From positions 1,798,001-1,862,000 of the forward strand of contig CAXXGW010000009.1 in the NCBI GenBank assembly GCA_963666755.2: a stretch of DNA of 64,000 nucleotides, read 5' to 3'. Both the position numbers and the translations under genes were made by a program. The stretch comes from CAXXOK01 sp963666755. Its GTDB lineage: Bacteria; Bacillota; Clostridia; Christensenellales; Aristaeellaceae. Below are positions 8,902-17,473 of the stretch, one piece after another; the first letter of the stretch is position 1, and each line of letters begins with the position of its first letter. The notes under the pieces are model-generated. The model searched no databases. It was not told where the DNA came from and saw nothing but the letters and a program-made list of their open reading frames with translations.

Positions 8902-10374
8902 TCAGCGCAGCTTCCAGGCCAAATCGGCCAGAAACAACGAATCCTCCAGTTGTTCGGGTGTTGTGCTCGCACTGATGTGTACGAACTCAATGCCCATCAT
9001 GGCAGCCCAATCGCGCATCTGCTCCGCCGTCACATCGTAGGAAAGCACGGTGTGGTGCGCGCCACCCGCGGTAATCCAGCACTCGATGCCGGTTGCCAGA
9101 TCGGGCATGGGTTTCCACATCACACGGGCTACGGGCAGGTTGGGCATCTCCATCACCGGCGGGATGCACTCAATATCCTGACAGATCAGGCGCATCCGCC
9201 CACCCATATCCACAAGGCTGATGACGATCGCCTTGCCCGCGTGGCCTTCGAACACCAGGCGCGCGGGGGCTTCCCGATCGCCAATGCCCAAATCGTGCAC
9301 CTCGATGCGCGGTTTATCCGCGGCCAGCGAAGGGCATACCTCCAGCATATGGGCGCCAAGGCTGAACTCTTCCCCCTTGACCAGATGGTAGGTATAGTCT
9401 TCCATAAAGGCGGTGCCGCCGGGCTGGCCCTCGCTCATGGCTTTCAGGATGGCGGTCATCGCGGCTACCTTCCAATCGCCCTCGCCGCCGTAACCGTAAC
9501 CCTGCGCCATCAGATGCTGGGAAGCCAGGCCGGGCAGCTGCCGCATGCCGTAAAGGTCCTGAAAGGTGTTGGAGAAGGCTTTGCAGCCCTGCTCGTCCAG
9601 CATCTTTTTCATGGCGATTTCTTCGCGCGCCTGATAACGCACGGTTTCCAGCTGATCGGTAGCCATGGTGTATTCCACTTCGTAGGTTTTCATGAGCGCG
9701 TCGATCTGCGCGTCGGTCACGGCGTCCATTTCTTCCACCAGCTTGCCCACAGGCCAGGTGTTTACCTGCCAGCCCAGCTTGATCTGCGTTTCCACCTTAT
9801 CGCCTTCGGTAACGGCCACTTCGCGCATGTTGTCGCCAAAGCGCATCACGCGCAGGCTCTTGGAAAAAGCCACGCCTACGGCTGCGCGCATCCAACTGCC
9901 CAGCCGCTTCTGCACGGCGTCGTCCTTCCAATAGCCGGCAATCACCTTGCGGGGCAGGCGCAGCCGCGCGGCGATGAAGCCGTGTTCGCGGTCGCCATGG
10001 GCCGCTTGGTTGAGGTTCATATAGTCCATGTCGATCTCCTCGTTGGGGATCGCCTCGCCATACTGGGTAGCCAGATGGCAGTAGGGTTTTTGCAGCGCGG
10101 AAAGGCCGTTAATCCACATTTTGCTGGGGGAGAAGGTGTGGCACCAGGTAATGATACCGGCGCACTTATCGTCAAAATTGGCTTGTTTGACCACTTCTGT
10201 AATTTCCGCATTGGTCTTGGCCGTCACTTTATAGATGACCTTACAAGGCAGGTTGCCGCTGCGGTTGAGTTGTTCGGCCATTTCGGTAGCGCGGGCGGCC
10301 ACGGTGTTAAGCACCTCGGGGCCGTACAGGAATTGGGAGCCGACGACAAACCAAAATTCGTAGTCCTTAAGCAT
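8902..10374 (-). CDS. araA: L-arabinose isomerase
   Basis: A 490-residue enzyme, the usual length of AraA, converting L-arabinose to L-ribulose with a divalent metal in the cytoplasm. The family signatures are present: WFVVGSQFLYGPEVL at the N-terminus, CHTFSPSKMWI, FMEDYTYHL (the catalytic Glu of the E-D-Y-T-Y-H motif) and LGAHMLEVCPSLA (metal-binding His). The start at 10374 has AAGGAGG 7 bases upstream. It is monocistronic here: araB and araD are not in the window, and a palindrome follows its stop. The divergent neighbour is an MFS transporter, which might but need not carry the sugar. Confidence 0.96.
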   Translation of the reverse strand: MLKDYEFWFVVGSQFLYGPEVLNTVAARATEMAEQLNRSGNLPCKVIYKVTAKTNAEITEVVKQANFDDKCAGIITWCHTFSPSKMWINGLSALQKPYCHLATQYGEAIPNEEIDMDYMNLNQAAHGDREHGFIAARLRLPRKVIAGYWKDDAVQKRLGSWMRAAVGVAFSKSLRVMRFGDNMREVAVTEGDKVETQIKLGWQVNTWPVGKLVEEMDAVTDAQIDALMKTYEVEYTMATDQLETVRYQAREEIAMKKMLDEQGCKAFSNTFQDLYGMRQLPGLASQHLMAQGYGYGGEGDWKVAAMTAILKAMSEGQPGGTAFMEDYTYHLVKGEEFSLGAHMLEVCPSLAADKPRIEVHDLGIGDREAPARLVFEGHAGKAIVISLVDMGGRMRLICQDIECIPPVMEMPNLPVARVMWKPMPDLATGIECWITAGGAHHTVLSYDVTAEQMRDWAAMMGIEFVHISASTTPEQLEDSLFLADLAWKLR

Positions 10375-10952
10375 GGGGGTTCCTCCTTAAAGTTGTTGGT
10401 ACCGCTTTCCGCGGGAACTTGGGAGCCGGGCGCGGGGTAAATCTCCGGTTTCGGGCATTCATCAGGCGATGCGATCCGCTGGATACGCGCCGAAGGATAC
10501 GTGGAAATTTCCATATCTATTAGGTTTCCATGCTGCCATGCGTATAAACGCCGCAACATCCATGCGTCTATTATACCGTACTTTTTGCAAAAAGCGATGC
10601 TTCTTCGGAAATTATTTAGTACGGACAACTGAGTTGTTCCAGCTTGTTCATACGCCATTCGTTTCAGCAGACAATCAGAAAAACAGTAACGGGTGTGCCA
10701 TACAGGCGCATCAGGACAGGGTTATCAAACAGCAGGTTATCAAACCTGTTGCTATTGCGCACGCGCAGGGCTCCTGCCGCATTGACTGCAAATCCGATCT
10801 TGAATCGCGCTGCGGTTCTGTTGCCGATCGATCCCCCTGCACAGAATCAATGATGGATGTCAAGGCACGCGATGCGTGTTATAATGAACGAAATGCACAG
10901 GCAACGTCCATCGCCATCCCCCCCATGCCAGTGCACCGCAGGAGGCGTTTCC
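10375..10952. other. Divergent intergenic region between araA and the MFS transporter
   Basis: This 578-base region holds the araA promoter elements (described separately), and a plus-strand -10 hexamer TATAAT at 10880-10885 for the MFS gene with only a weak -35 (TGTCAA, 10858-10863). Nothing that looks like a gene was seen in it. Confidence 0.6.
10570..10630 (-). promoter_or_regulatory. Putative araA promoter and AraR-like operator
   Basis: On the minus strand a perfect TATAAT -10 lies at 10575-10570, but its -35 is poor. About 39 bases upstream, at 10630-10614, the strand reads AGTTGTCCGTACTAAAT. This resembles the palindromic AraR box of Firmicutes (ATTTGTACGTACAAAT), matching at 12 of 16 positions by eye. 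Control of araA by an AraR-type repressor is therefore plausible but not shown. The box lies upstream of the core promoter rather than over it. Confidence 0.35.
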
Positions 10953-12146
10953 ATGCAAAAGTCACAGAACTGGATGCTCAAGAACATCATTTTTCTGGGG
11001 TTGGTCAGTTTTTTTGCCGATATCTCCAGCGAGATGGTTTATCCGCTGATCCCCCTTTACCTGACCGCCGCGTTCGGCGCAACCCCCGTACTGGTGGGCA
11101 TTGTGGAGGGCATTGCGGAAAGCATCGCCAGCCTGTTAAAAGTGTATAGCGGCTATATCAGCGATCGGTATAACCGTAAAAAGCCTTTGGCTTTCCTGGG
11201 GTATGCCTCCGGTTTGCTGTACAAGCTGGCACTGCTGTTTGCCGGATCCTGGCTTGGCATTTTGGGGGCGCGGGTAATCGACCGCTTTGGCAAGGGCATC
11301 CGTACCGCGCCACGGGATGTGATGGTGGCTGACAGTGCCGACGCGGCCCGGATGGGGCAGGCCTTCGGCATTCACAAGGCGCTGGATATGGCCGGTTCGG
11401 CCATCGGCATTCTGCTTGCCTACCTGATTGTTCAGCGCGTTGGCAACGGCGCGTATAAAGAGGTTTTCGCCATTTCCATTATTCCGGTGCTCTTTGCGCT
11501 GGCCATGTTTGCCTTTGTGCAGGAAAAACGCGAAACGCGCGAGCCGAAACCACGGGAACATTTTTGGAAAAACGCCCGGTATCTGGACCGGAATCTGAAG
11601 CTGTATCTTTTGGTTGCTTTCATTTTTTCGCTGGGTAATTCATCCAACGCGTTTCTGCTGCTGCGGGCCAACGAGCTCGGGTTTACCAGCGCCGAAGTAA
11701 TTTTATTATACTTTATCTACAATATTACCGCCGCGGTGATTGCCATCCCCTTTGGTAAACTGTCCGACCGAATCGGCCGTAAAAAATTGCTGATCGCCGG
11801 GTATGCAACGTTTGCGCTGGTCTATTTCGGCTTTGCCTTTGCGACTGCCAAATGGGTCATAATCGGCATGTTTGTGCTGTATGGCCTGTACACCGCAATG
11901 GTAACCGGCGTGGAACGGGCCTTCATTGCGGAAATTGCGCCCCCTCAGTGGAAGGGGACGATGCTGGGGCTGCTTTCCACCCTTGTGGGGATTGCGCTGC
12001 TCCCCGCGAGTGTAATTGCCGGGGTATTATGGAACACCGTCGGCTCCTTTGCCCCCTTTACGTTGGGTGCCCTGCTTTCACTGACGGCTGCGGTTCTGTT
12101 GGGCTTCCGCTTCCGACCCGAACCAAGGTCGCAGGATGCCGTATGA
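10953..12146 (+). CDS. MFS transporter, 12 transmembrane segments
   Basis: A 397-residue membrane protein starting at the ATG at 10953 (MQKSQNWMLKNIIFLG), with GGAGG 7 bases upstream. A longer in-frame start at 10857 has no ribosome site and overlaps the promoter. Hydrophobic segments follow in two six-helix halves. The loop between helices 2 and 3 carries the MFS signature as YSGYISDRYNRKKPL, repeated in the second half as GKLSDRIGRKKLL. RFGKGIRTAPRDVMVADSA is a motif shared by a subgroup of bacterial MFS proteins of unknown substrate. Sugar uptake or drug efflux cannot be separated by sequence. Its position opposite araA is suggestive only. Confidence 0.85.
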   Translation: MQKSQNWMLKNIIFLGLVSFFADISSEMVYPLIPLYLTAAFGATPVLVGIVEGIAESIASLLKVYSGYISDRYNRKKPLAFLGYASGLLYKLALLFAGSWLGILGARVIDRFGKGIRTAPRDVMVADSADAARMGQAFGIHKALDMAGSAIGILLAYLIVQRVGNGAYKEVFAISIIPVLFALAMFAFVQEKRETREPKPREHFWKNARYLDRNLKLYLLVAFIFSLGNSSNAFLLLRANELGFTSAEVILLYFIYNITAAVIAIPFGKLSDRIGRKKLLIAGYATFALVYFGFAFATAKWVIIGMFVLYGLYTAMVTGVERAFIAEIAPPQWKGTMLGLLSTLVGIALLPASVIAGVLWNTVGSFAPFTLGALLSLTAAVLLGFRFRPEPRSQDAV

Positions 12147-12395
12147 CGGCATTGTGTGATGCATAGATGGATGTGGGATAAGTTGCCTATCAAGGATGGA
12201 ATCGGTTGAATACGCAGCGCCGGCTCCCTCTACAAACAGGGGTTGGCGCTGCGCTCTCCGGAAACCAACTTCCTTCTCGGGTTCAGACCCGATTGTTATT
12301 TTTCAGAAGTGCCCGGAAGGGATTCCCGCAAGGCGTTACGGTGCTTATCCTTGTTGTTACCATTTCCGAAACTGAAAAGTCCCCTTAAAAAAACG

Positions 12396-12423
12396 TTGAC
12401 AAATCGCTGCAGATGCGTATAAT
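12396..12423 (+). promoter_or_regulatory. tRNA-Lys promoter
   Basis: TTGACA (12396-12401) and TATAAT (12418-12423) are separated by 16 bases, an almost ideal sigma-70/SigA promoter, 40 bases before the tRNA gene. Confidence 0.85.
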
Positions 12424-12462
12424 AGTCAACGTCGGTTGAAAACATCGCATGCCGACAGGCAA

Positions 12463-12538
12463 GCACCATTAGCTCAGTTGGTAGAGCACCTGACTCTTAA
12501 TCAGGGTGTCTAGGGTTCGAGTCCCTAATGGTGTACCA
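12463..12538 (+). tRNA. tRNA-Lys (anticodon CTT), CCA encoded
   Basis: 76 bases that fold as a full cloverleaf. The acceptor stem is GCACCAT with ATGGTGT, the D arm contains AGCTCAGTTGGTAGAGC, the anticodon loop CTCTTAA gives anticodon CTT, the T arm contains GGTTCGAGTCC, and the 3' CCA is encoded. It has its own promoter and terminator. tRNA genes are common integration sites, but no integrase gene lies beside it. Confidence 0.97.
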
Positions 12539-12541
12539 CGC

Positions 12542-12582
12542 AAAGTCCCTTGAGCCATAAGGCTCAGGGGACTTTGCTTTTT
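12542..12582 (+). terminator. Rho-independent terminator after tRNA-Lys
   Basis: A 15-bp stem (AAAGTCCCTTGAGCC pairing with GGCTCAGGGGACTTT, one wobble pair) with loop ATAA, followed by GCTTTTT. Confidence 0.9.
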
Positions 12583-12949
12583 CATTTAGTAGTATGTTTT
12601 ACCCCATTTTTGCATACTTTACTAAGCTCGTAGTATGCAAAACGGTATGCAAGAAAATGTACAGTACTGTCTCCGCGAGATGTAGATAAGACAATTTGAT
12701 AGCCTGCTCTCAATGCAACTATAGCAGCAAATATTAGACCTTATTAAAACAGTTGCAAAGATCGGCGTGCGTATATATACCCGTGGTTCTTCCGATAACT
12801 CCTTTTCCTACATGACTTTATAGAAATATCCCATAAGACAAGGGGATTACATGAAACAGTATAAAAGCACAATTCAAAAGATTTTTCTTGTTCGCATTTA
12901 CATGAAATTCAAACAATGTTATACTGGCGTCGAAAGCAGGTGATCCCGT
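12583..12949. other. AT-rich gene-free stretch with an 11-bp inverted repeat
   Basis: No gene was seen. Perfect 11-bp inverted arms TTTTGCATACT (12608-12618) and AGTATGCAAAA (12632-12642) are accompanied by further tagtatg and ggtatgc copies nearby (12589-12650). Such clustered short repeats just after a tRNA gene can be recombinase or repressor binding sites, but I cannot prove an attachment site. Base composition is clearly more AT-rich than the flanking genes. Confidence 0.5.
12897..12925 (+). promoter_or_regulatory. Promoter of the S24 repressor gene
   Basis: TTTACA (12897-12902) and TATACT (12920-12925) with a 17-base spacer, 25 bases before the start codon at 12950. Confidence 0.7.
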
Positions 12950-13771
12950 ATGCGAAAATTACCCACGACTTCTGCCCACGTCCAGACCGATCCGCAGTCC
13001 ATCAAGGGCGCCAAGCCGGTTCCATCGACGCGCCAACCCTCCCTGGGTCGCAACCTGCGCGCCAACCGGGAGCGCCTCGGTCTGCAGCAGCTGGACGTAG
13101 CCGAACACCTCCACATGACCAGCGCGTCTGTTTCCAATTGGGAAAAGGACGCTAATGTTCCGGACATGGATACGCTTTTCAAACTTTGCAAGCTCTATGA
13201 CATCACGCTGGATGATCTCACCGGCTTCACCACGACCACCTACCGCAGCCTCTCCATGACGGAGCGGCAGCTGGTCGAGCAGTACCGCAAGCTCGACCCC
13301 CACGGCCTCCAGATGGTCGGCAGCGTCATGAAGATGGAGGTCGAGCGCGTACAGGCCGAAGCTGTCCGTAAGACGCGTAAAATCGTCCAGCTCCGCGATT
13401 ATTTCATGCCTGCCTCGGCAGGGATCGGCGAGTACCTTCCGGAGGGTGATAACTACCAATGGCTCAGCGTTTACCAGACACCTGAAACCGAGCGTGCCGA
13501 CATGATCGTGCATGTGTCCGGTGACAGTATGCGCCCCACCCTCAAGGATGGCGACCGTCTGCTGATCCAACAGACCGAAACCCTCTCGGTGGGCGAGTTG
13601 GGCGTGTTCCTCGTCAATGGCGACGGGTACGTCAAAGAGCTTGGCAAGGGCTGCCTGGTATCGCATAACCGCAAGTATAAGGACATCCGGTTCTCAGATT
13701 ACGATGATGTTCGCTGTGTGGGCCGCGTGCTTGGCTTGCTGTACGAAAGCGACATCGCAGTCGAAGCCTGA
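12950..13771 (+). CDS. XRE-type repressor with S24 (LexA/CI-like) self-cleavage domain
   Basis: A 273-residue regulator. Residues of about 31-95 form an XRE helix-turn-helix (LGRNLRANRERLGLQQLDVAEHL). The C-terminal part is a LexA-type peptidase with the scissile A157-G158 in SAGIG, nucleophile S193 in VSGDSMRPT and the general base K229 in GYVKEL. The spacings (35 and 36 residues) match LexA, so RecA-stimulated self-cleavage after DNA damage is expected. The Y-family polymerase operon lies immediately downstream, which suggests this protein represses it together with its own gene. A good promoter lies at 12897-12925. Alternatively it is the immunity repressor of a mobile element now lost or hidden. 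Confidence 0.88.
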   Translation: MRKLPTTSAHVQTDPQSIKGAKPVPSTRQPSLGRNLRANRERLGLQQLDVAEHLHMTSASVSNWEKDANVPDMDTLFKLCKLYDITLDDLTGFTTTTYRSLSMTERQLVEQYRKLDPHGLQMVGSVMKMEVERVQAEAVRKTRKIVQLRDYFMPASAGIGEYLPEGDNYQWLSVYQTPETERADMIVHVSGDSMRPTLKDGDRLLIQQTETLSVGELGVFLVNGDGYVKELGKGCLVSHNRKYKDIRFSDYDDVRCVGRVLGLLYESDIAVEA

Positions 13772-13791
13772 TCATCACACCATAGCGACCG

Positions 13792-13822
13792 CGTTTCCAC
13801 TCAGCATCGGAAACGTCTATTT
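13792..13822 (+). terminator. Possible terminator or operator hairpin
   Basis: Arms CGTTTCC (13792-13798) and GGAAACG (13809-13815) with a 10-base loop, followed by TCTATTTT. It lies 20 bases after the repressor stop and 55 bases before the next start, so it could end the first transcript or bind a regulator. Confidence 0.4.
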
Positions 13823-13869
13823 TGTGTACCTGTTTTACCTTCGTGTCATCCAGAATGGGAGGGTTTCTT

Positions 13870-14121
13870 ATGCCGCGCATTGGTTCTACCAGAGGTACAA
13901 CCCGGCAAACCATCTATCAGTTTGTGACGCAGTTCCAGCAGACACGGCAATATGCGCCCACCATCCGCGAAATCTGTGCGGCAACCGGCATCCGCTCCAC
14001 CTCCACTGTACATGGCCACGTTCGTCGTATGATCCGCGACGGGCTGCTGACGCAGATGGATTTCCACCCGCGAACGCTGTGTGCCGTTACCGCCATGCAT
14101 ACGGAGAAACCCAATGGATAG
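13870..14121 (+). CDS. LexA-like winged-helix DNA-binding protein without peptidase domain
   Basis: An 83-residue protein, start MPRIGSTRGTTRQTIYQF, with GGGAGGG about 7 bases before the ATG at 13870. The pattern RQTIYQFVTQFQQTRQYAPTIREICAATG-STSTVHGHVRRMIRDGLL matches the N-terminal winged helix of LexA, including the S-T-S-T-V-H recognition helix. The self-cleavage domain is absent and the gene ends where LexA would have its linker. The stop overlaps the polymerase gene start by 8 bases, so the two are co-translated. It may act with the S24 protein upstream, each supplying a different function, or compete with host LexA. The pairing is an inference. Confidence 0.75.
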   Translation: MPRIGSTRGTTRQTIYQFVTQFQQTRQYAPTIREICAATGIRSTSTVHGHVRRMIRDGLLTQMDFHPRTLCAVTAMHTEKPNG

Positions 14122-15400
14122 GGTTGTTCTGCACTGCGATGCCAATAAATACTATGCCTCGGTGGAGATACTCGACAATCCTGCCCTCCGCCCGTATCCG
14201 GTCGCGGTTTGCGGCAGTCAGGAGGATCGCCACGGCATCGTGCTCACGGCCAATGCCATCGCGAAGAAGCAGGGCATACAGACCGGCATGGCAAACTGGG
14301 AGGCAAAGCAGGCCTGTCCCGACCTGATCATCCTGCACCCACGGTATGAACGCTACCTGCACTTCTCGCGGCTCATGCGCAAGATATATCTGGAGTACTC
14401 CGACCGCGTGGAAGCCTTCGGGCTGGACGAGAACTGGATTGACCTGACCAACCCCGGCATCACGATCGAGGACGGCGCGCGCATCGCCGACATGATCCGG
14501 AACCGCGTGCGAGAAGAACTGGGGTTGACCATCTCGGTTGGTGTCAGCTTCAACAAGATATTTGCCAAGCTTGGATCAGATATGAAAAAACCGGACGCCA
14601 CAACGGTCATCCGGCGCGATGACTACCGTGAAAAGGTCTGGCCACTGCCGGTGTCGGAACTGCTCTACGTCGGCAGGCAGACCACAAAGAAGTATGCGGA
14701 CATCAACATTCATACAATCGGTGATCTGGCGCGCTATGACGCAGCATGCCTGCGTTATAAGTTTGGCAAGACTGCGGAGATGCTGCAAAGCTATGCCCAG
14801 GGCACGGACATCACTCCCGTGATGCCGGTGAGCGAAGCCATGGCCATCAAGAGCATCGGCAACTCCACTACTGCCCCAAGTGATATTGAAAACCGAGATG
14901 ATGCGCTGTGTATCTTTACCATTCTGGCAGAGTGCGTGGCCATGCGACTGCGGGAGCACGGCTTCCGGAGCCGGAACATCAGCATCGCAGTGCGCAACGT
15001 GACCCGCTACACCGACATGACCGGCAAGGCACACACCGGGCTGGAGTGGCATTCCTGCCAACGGATGCTGCCCTCCGCCACAAACCTCGCCTCGGATATC
15101 ATCCGCGAGGGCATGAAGCTGTTCCATGAGCGGTACGACCTGCTTTACCCGTTCCGTGGGCTGGGTGTCAGCTGTGGCACACTGGTGCCGGACACCATGC
15201 CTCTGCAGATGGATCTGTTCGGCAATATGGAGAAGAAAACACAACTGGAGCAGCTGGAGCGCAGCATCGATCGCCTCCGCCTGCGATATGGCAACAACAT
15301 CGTCCAGAAAGGTATTGTGCTAATCAACCGGAAAGCTGCCACACTGGACCCCAAAGCCGACCACACGATCCACCCGGTGGCCATGTACGGCATTGGTTAA
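14114..15400 (+). CDS. Y-family DNA polymerase (DinB/UmuC-type translesion polymerase)
   Basis: A 428-residue polymerase that copies damaged DNA. The palm motif LHCDANKYYASVE provides D9. The second catalytic pair is D105-E106 in FGLDENWIDLT, where the usual Ser of S-x-D-E is Gly. SVGVSFNKIFAKLGSDMKKP is the conserved DNA-contacting segment, followed by a helix-hairpin-helix-like KYADINIHTIGDLA. The C-terminal QMDLF (residues 365-369) fits the consensus for binding the sliding clamp. The gene overlaps the LexA-like gene upstream and is followed 15 bases later by a small HTH gene. This gene order is the common SOS mutagenesis cassette of Firmicute chromosomes, plasmids and prophages. Confidence 0.93.
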   Translation: MDRVVLHCDANKYYASVEILDNPALRPYPVAVCGSQEDRHGIVLTANAIAKKQGIQTGMANWEAKQACPDLIILHPRYERYLHFSRLMRKIYLEYSDRVEAFGLDENWIDLTNPGITIEDGARIADMIRNRVREELGLTISVGVSFNKIFAKLGSDMKKPDATTVIRRDDYREKVWPLPVSELLYVGRQTTKKYADINIHTIGDLARYDAACLRYKFGKTAEMLQSYAQGTDITPVMPVSEAMAIKSIGNSTTAPSDIENRDDALCIFTILAECVAMRLREHGFRSRNISIAVRNVTRYTDMTGKAHTGLEWHSCQRMLPSATNLASDIIREGMKLFHERYDLLYPFRGLGVSCGTLVPDTMPLQMDLFGNMEKKTQLEQLERSIDRLRLRYGNNIVQKGIVLINRKAATLDPKADHTIHPVAMYGIG

Positions 15401-15415
15401 GGAGGCTGACAAACC

Positions 15416-15892
15416 ATGGCACAGACGAACGTCGCGCCAAACTCTGCGCACGTGCCTACAAGTCACAAGGAATTCGTGACCGTGTTTGCCCGGCACGAGC
15501 TGGGCGGCAGGATTCGCCCCATCGCCTACCAACAGGATGGAGGCGTCCCGGTTAAGGTTGAAGCGATCGCCGACGAACGGCAAGCCGCCAGCCTGAAGTC
15601 CGGTGGACAGGGTATGCGCTACACCTGCCGGGTTACGATCGAGGGCGTACAGTCTGAAGTGTACCTCTTCCACGACGAAGCCGACTGGTTCATGGAGCCT
15701 ATCGTTCATCAGGGCGGGGCTGTGGTAAATGCGGAACCGTTGCATGTGCAGCTCAGGTGGAAACGCAAGGAAGCCGGGCTGTCGCAGAACGAGGCAGCAA
15801 GGCTGCTGGGGATGGATGTAATGGAATATTGTCGTATTGAAGGCGGAGCGGGCGAAGTTTCGAAAACCATGCTCTCAACATTGCATTTATGA
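15416..15892 (+). CDS. Small protein with C-terminal helix-turn-helix, third gene of the SOS cassette
   Basis: 158 residues. The C-terminal part LRWKRKEAGLSQNEAARLLGMDVMEYCRIEGG has the spacing of an XRE helix-turn-helix. The N-terminal 100 residues look like a beta-rich domain (RYTCRVTIEGVQSEVYLFHDEADWFMEP) without a family I can name. It starts 15 bases after the polymerase gene with AGGAGG upstream, so it belongs to the same operon. A regulatory or polymerase-accessory role is possible. The protein ends soon after the HTH, close to a drop in GC, so the C-terminus may have been shortened. Confidence 0.65.
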   Translation: MAQTNVAPNSAHVPTSHKEFVTVFARHELGGRIRPIAYQQDGGVPVKVEAIADERQAASLKSGGQGMRYTCRVTIEGVQSEVYLFHDEADWFMEPIVHQGGAVVNAEPLHVQLRWKRKEAGLSQNEAARLLGMDVMEYCRIEGGAGEVSKTMLSTLHL

Positions 15893-16462
15893 CAGATCAT
15901 GCAAGTATTCAATATGAGTCTCGGTTAAGCGATGAGCATCATGCAATATAGATTTTGTTTTCAAGAAGTTCAACTCTCGTATGCTCCGTTGGAAAATGCT
16001 GATATTGTTGATACAATCGGAGGTGGGTGCACTCTGAAACGGTGAATCGTGTAAGGGTGTCATCTGCAAAAGCATCTCGCTCAACTGATGCTGCGCCTTC
16101 CGACGATCGTTGTTTGGCGGATCACATGATCATCCGACTTCGCTAAATGCCCTCTGCTTTTTTGTTAGTCTATTTGTTTTTATCGTGCATTGCCTTCTTC
16201 GGGAACGGCTCAACCTTGTGGTCCAATGGCTCGATGAGCAATTTGGGTAACAATAAAGTGCAATGTCGTGGTGCTTCTGCGACGCAATGCTGGTTTACAA
16301 CAAAAAACCTGCGATGTTTGAAATAGATGATTGAGAAGAACATGTGCGCTTATGCATACGCGCGCGTTACGGTTGTGATATACTGTTGTCATATGCGGGA
16401 AACGCGAGCGCTAGTTGCGGCGGCTTTGCGCGGATGTCCCAGTTACTGGGGAGCGGTTGAAA
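15893..16462. other. Gene-free stretch, probably decayed sequence
   Basis: 570 bases with lower GC and no frame that has both a ribosome site and coding character. A TATACT -10-like hexamer lies at 16379-16384, about 79 bases before the next gene, without a recognisable -35. This looks like the boundary between the SOS cassette and the transporter locus. Confidence 0.55.
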
Positions 16463-17473
16463 ATGAAGTTGAAAACGTTGATTGTGCTCGTGCTGGCGAT
16501 GACAGTTTTATTAGCTATACCGGCCGCGAATGCGGCAATAGCGCCACCTGAGGAGCAGCGGTTAGTGGTTTATACCTCCCATAAGGAGGATGTGTATGCC
16601 CCCATTCTACGGGAGTTCGAAAATCGCACCGGCATTTGGGTGTCGGTGGTCGCCGGAGGCACCACCGAGATGCTTGAGCGTATTTCGTTTGAGGCGGAAG
16701 CGCCTGTTTGTGATGTGATGTTTGGCGGCGGGGTGGAAAGCCTTACAGCGTATAGTCAGTATTTCACCTTGCCACCGGAGGAACTGGCTGCACAGGTTGA
16801 CCCCCGTTATCTGCAGGAGGGAAGCCGGTGGCTACCATTTTCGTCTCTGCCCATCGTGATCGTATACAATACACGGTTGATTGGAAGCCGCGAACCACAG
16901 GGCTGGCTGAGTCTGTTTGAGGATCGATTTACCGGGCGCATCGCCTATGCCGACCCTTCGGTATCCGGCTCCAGCTTTACGGCCTTGTTTACGCTGTTAA
17001 CTGTCTTGCCGGAGGCCGATACGCTGGGGCGCTTCGTACATGCGCTTAAAGGGCGGGTGTTAAGCGGATCGGGCGATGTGGTGACGGCGGTTGCAAACGG
17101 CAGCTGTACTGTGGGCATTACGCTGGAAGAAACGGCACTCAAGGCCATCGCCTCCGGGCTGGATATCGCGATGGTTCACCCGGAGGAAGGCACAAGCGCC
17201 GTCCCCGATGGGGCTGCGATCATCAGCGGGTGCCCGCACCCAGAGAACGCCGCTGCCTTCCTACGTTTCATCTTGAGTCGAGATGTTCAAACGCGCCTGA
17301 GCGCTCAAATGTACCGACGGCCTGTGCTGGCGGATGTCCCGCTGGACTCAGGCTCGTTTGAACCGTTTATCCTAATCGCTTATAATATCGATCTGGCAGG
17401 CGAGCAGAAGGCGGGACTACTGACGAACTGGAACGAGGTTCTTGTGAAGAGCGTGGAGGAACGGTTGCCGTGA
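16463..17473 (+). CDS. Secreted solute-binding protein of a three-component sensor (HptA/PgtC-like)
   Basis: 336 residues. The start MKLKTLIVLVLAMT is followed by a signal peptide ending near PAANA, with no lipobox cysteine. The mature part LVVYTSHKEDVYAPILREFENRTGIWV is typical of the AfuA/Fe3+ type II periplasmic-binding fold. The gene is not next to a permease: its stop overlaps a sensor kinase by 4 bases and a response regulator follows. This order (binding protein, LytS-type kinase, AraC-type regulator) is that of HptA-HptS-HptR, which senses hexose phosphates in Staphylococcus, and of PgtC-PgtB-PgtA for phosphoglycerate. I therefore infer that it presents a phosphorylated small molecule to the kinase. 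The true ligand is unknown. Confidence 0.78.
   Translation: MKLKTLIVLVLAMTVLLAIPAANAAIAPPEEQRLVVYTSHKEDVYAPILREFENRTGIWVSVVAGGTTEMLERISFEAEAPVCDVMFGGGVESLTAYSQYFTLPPEELAAQVDPRYLQEGSRWLPFSSLPIVIVYNTRLIGSREPQGWLSLFEDRFTGRIAYADPSVSGSSFTALFTLLTVLPEADTLGRFVHALKGRVLSGSGDVVTAVANGSCTVGITLEETALKAIASGLDIAMVHPEEGTSAVPDGAAIISGCPHPENAAAFLRFILSRDVQTRLSAQMYRRPVLADVPLDSGSFEPFILIAYNIDLAGEQKAGLLTNWNEVLVKSVEERLP

Noticed and set aside
8653..10440. 595-codon plus-strand frame opposite araA
   Set aside because: It is the antisense frame of a well-supported araA gene in GC-rich DNA; its translation is low in complexity and His/Gly-rich, with no ribosome site.
16081..16160. CGGAT/ATCCG hairpin near 16115-16135 as a terminator
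   Set aside because: Only five base pairs and no T-run directly after the stem.
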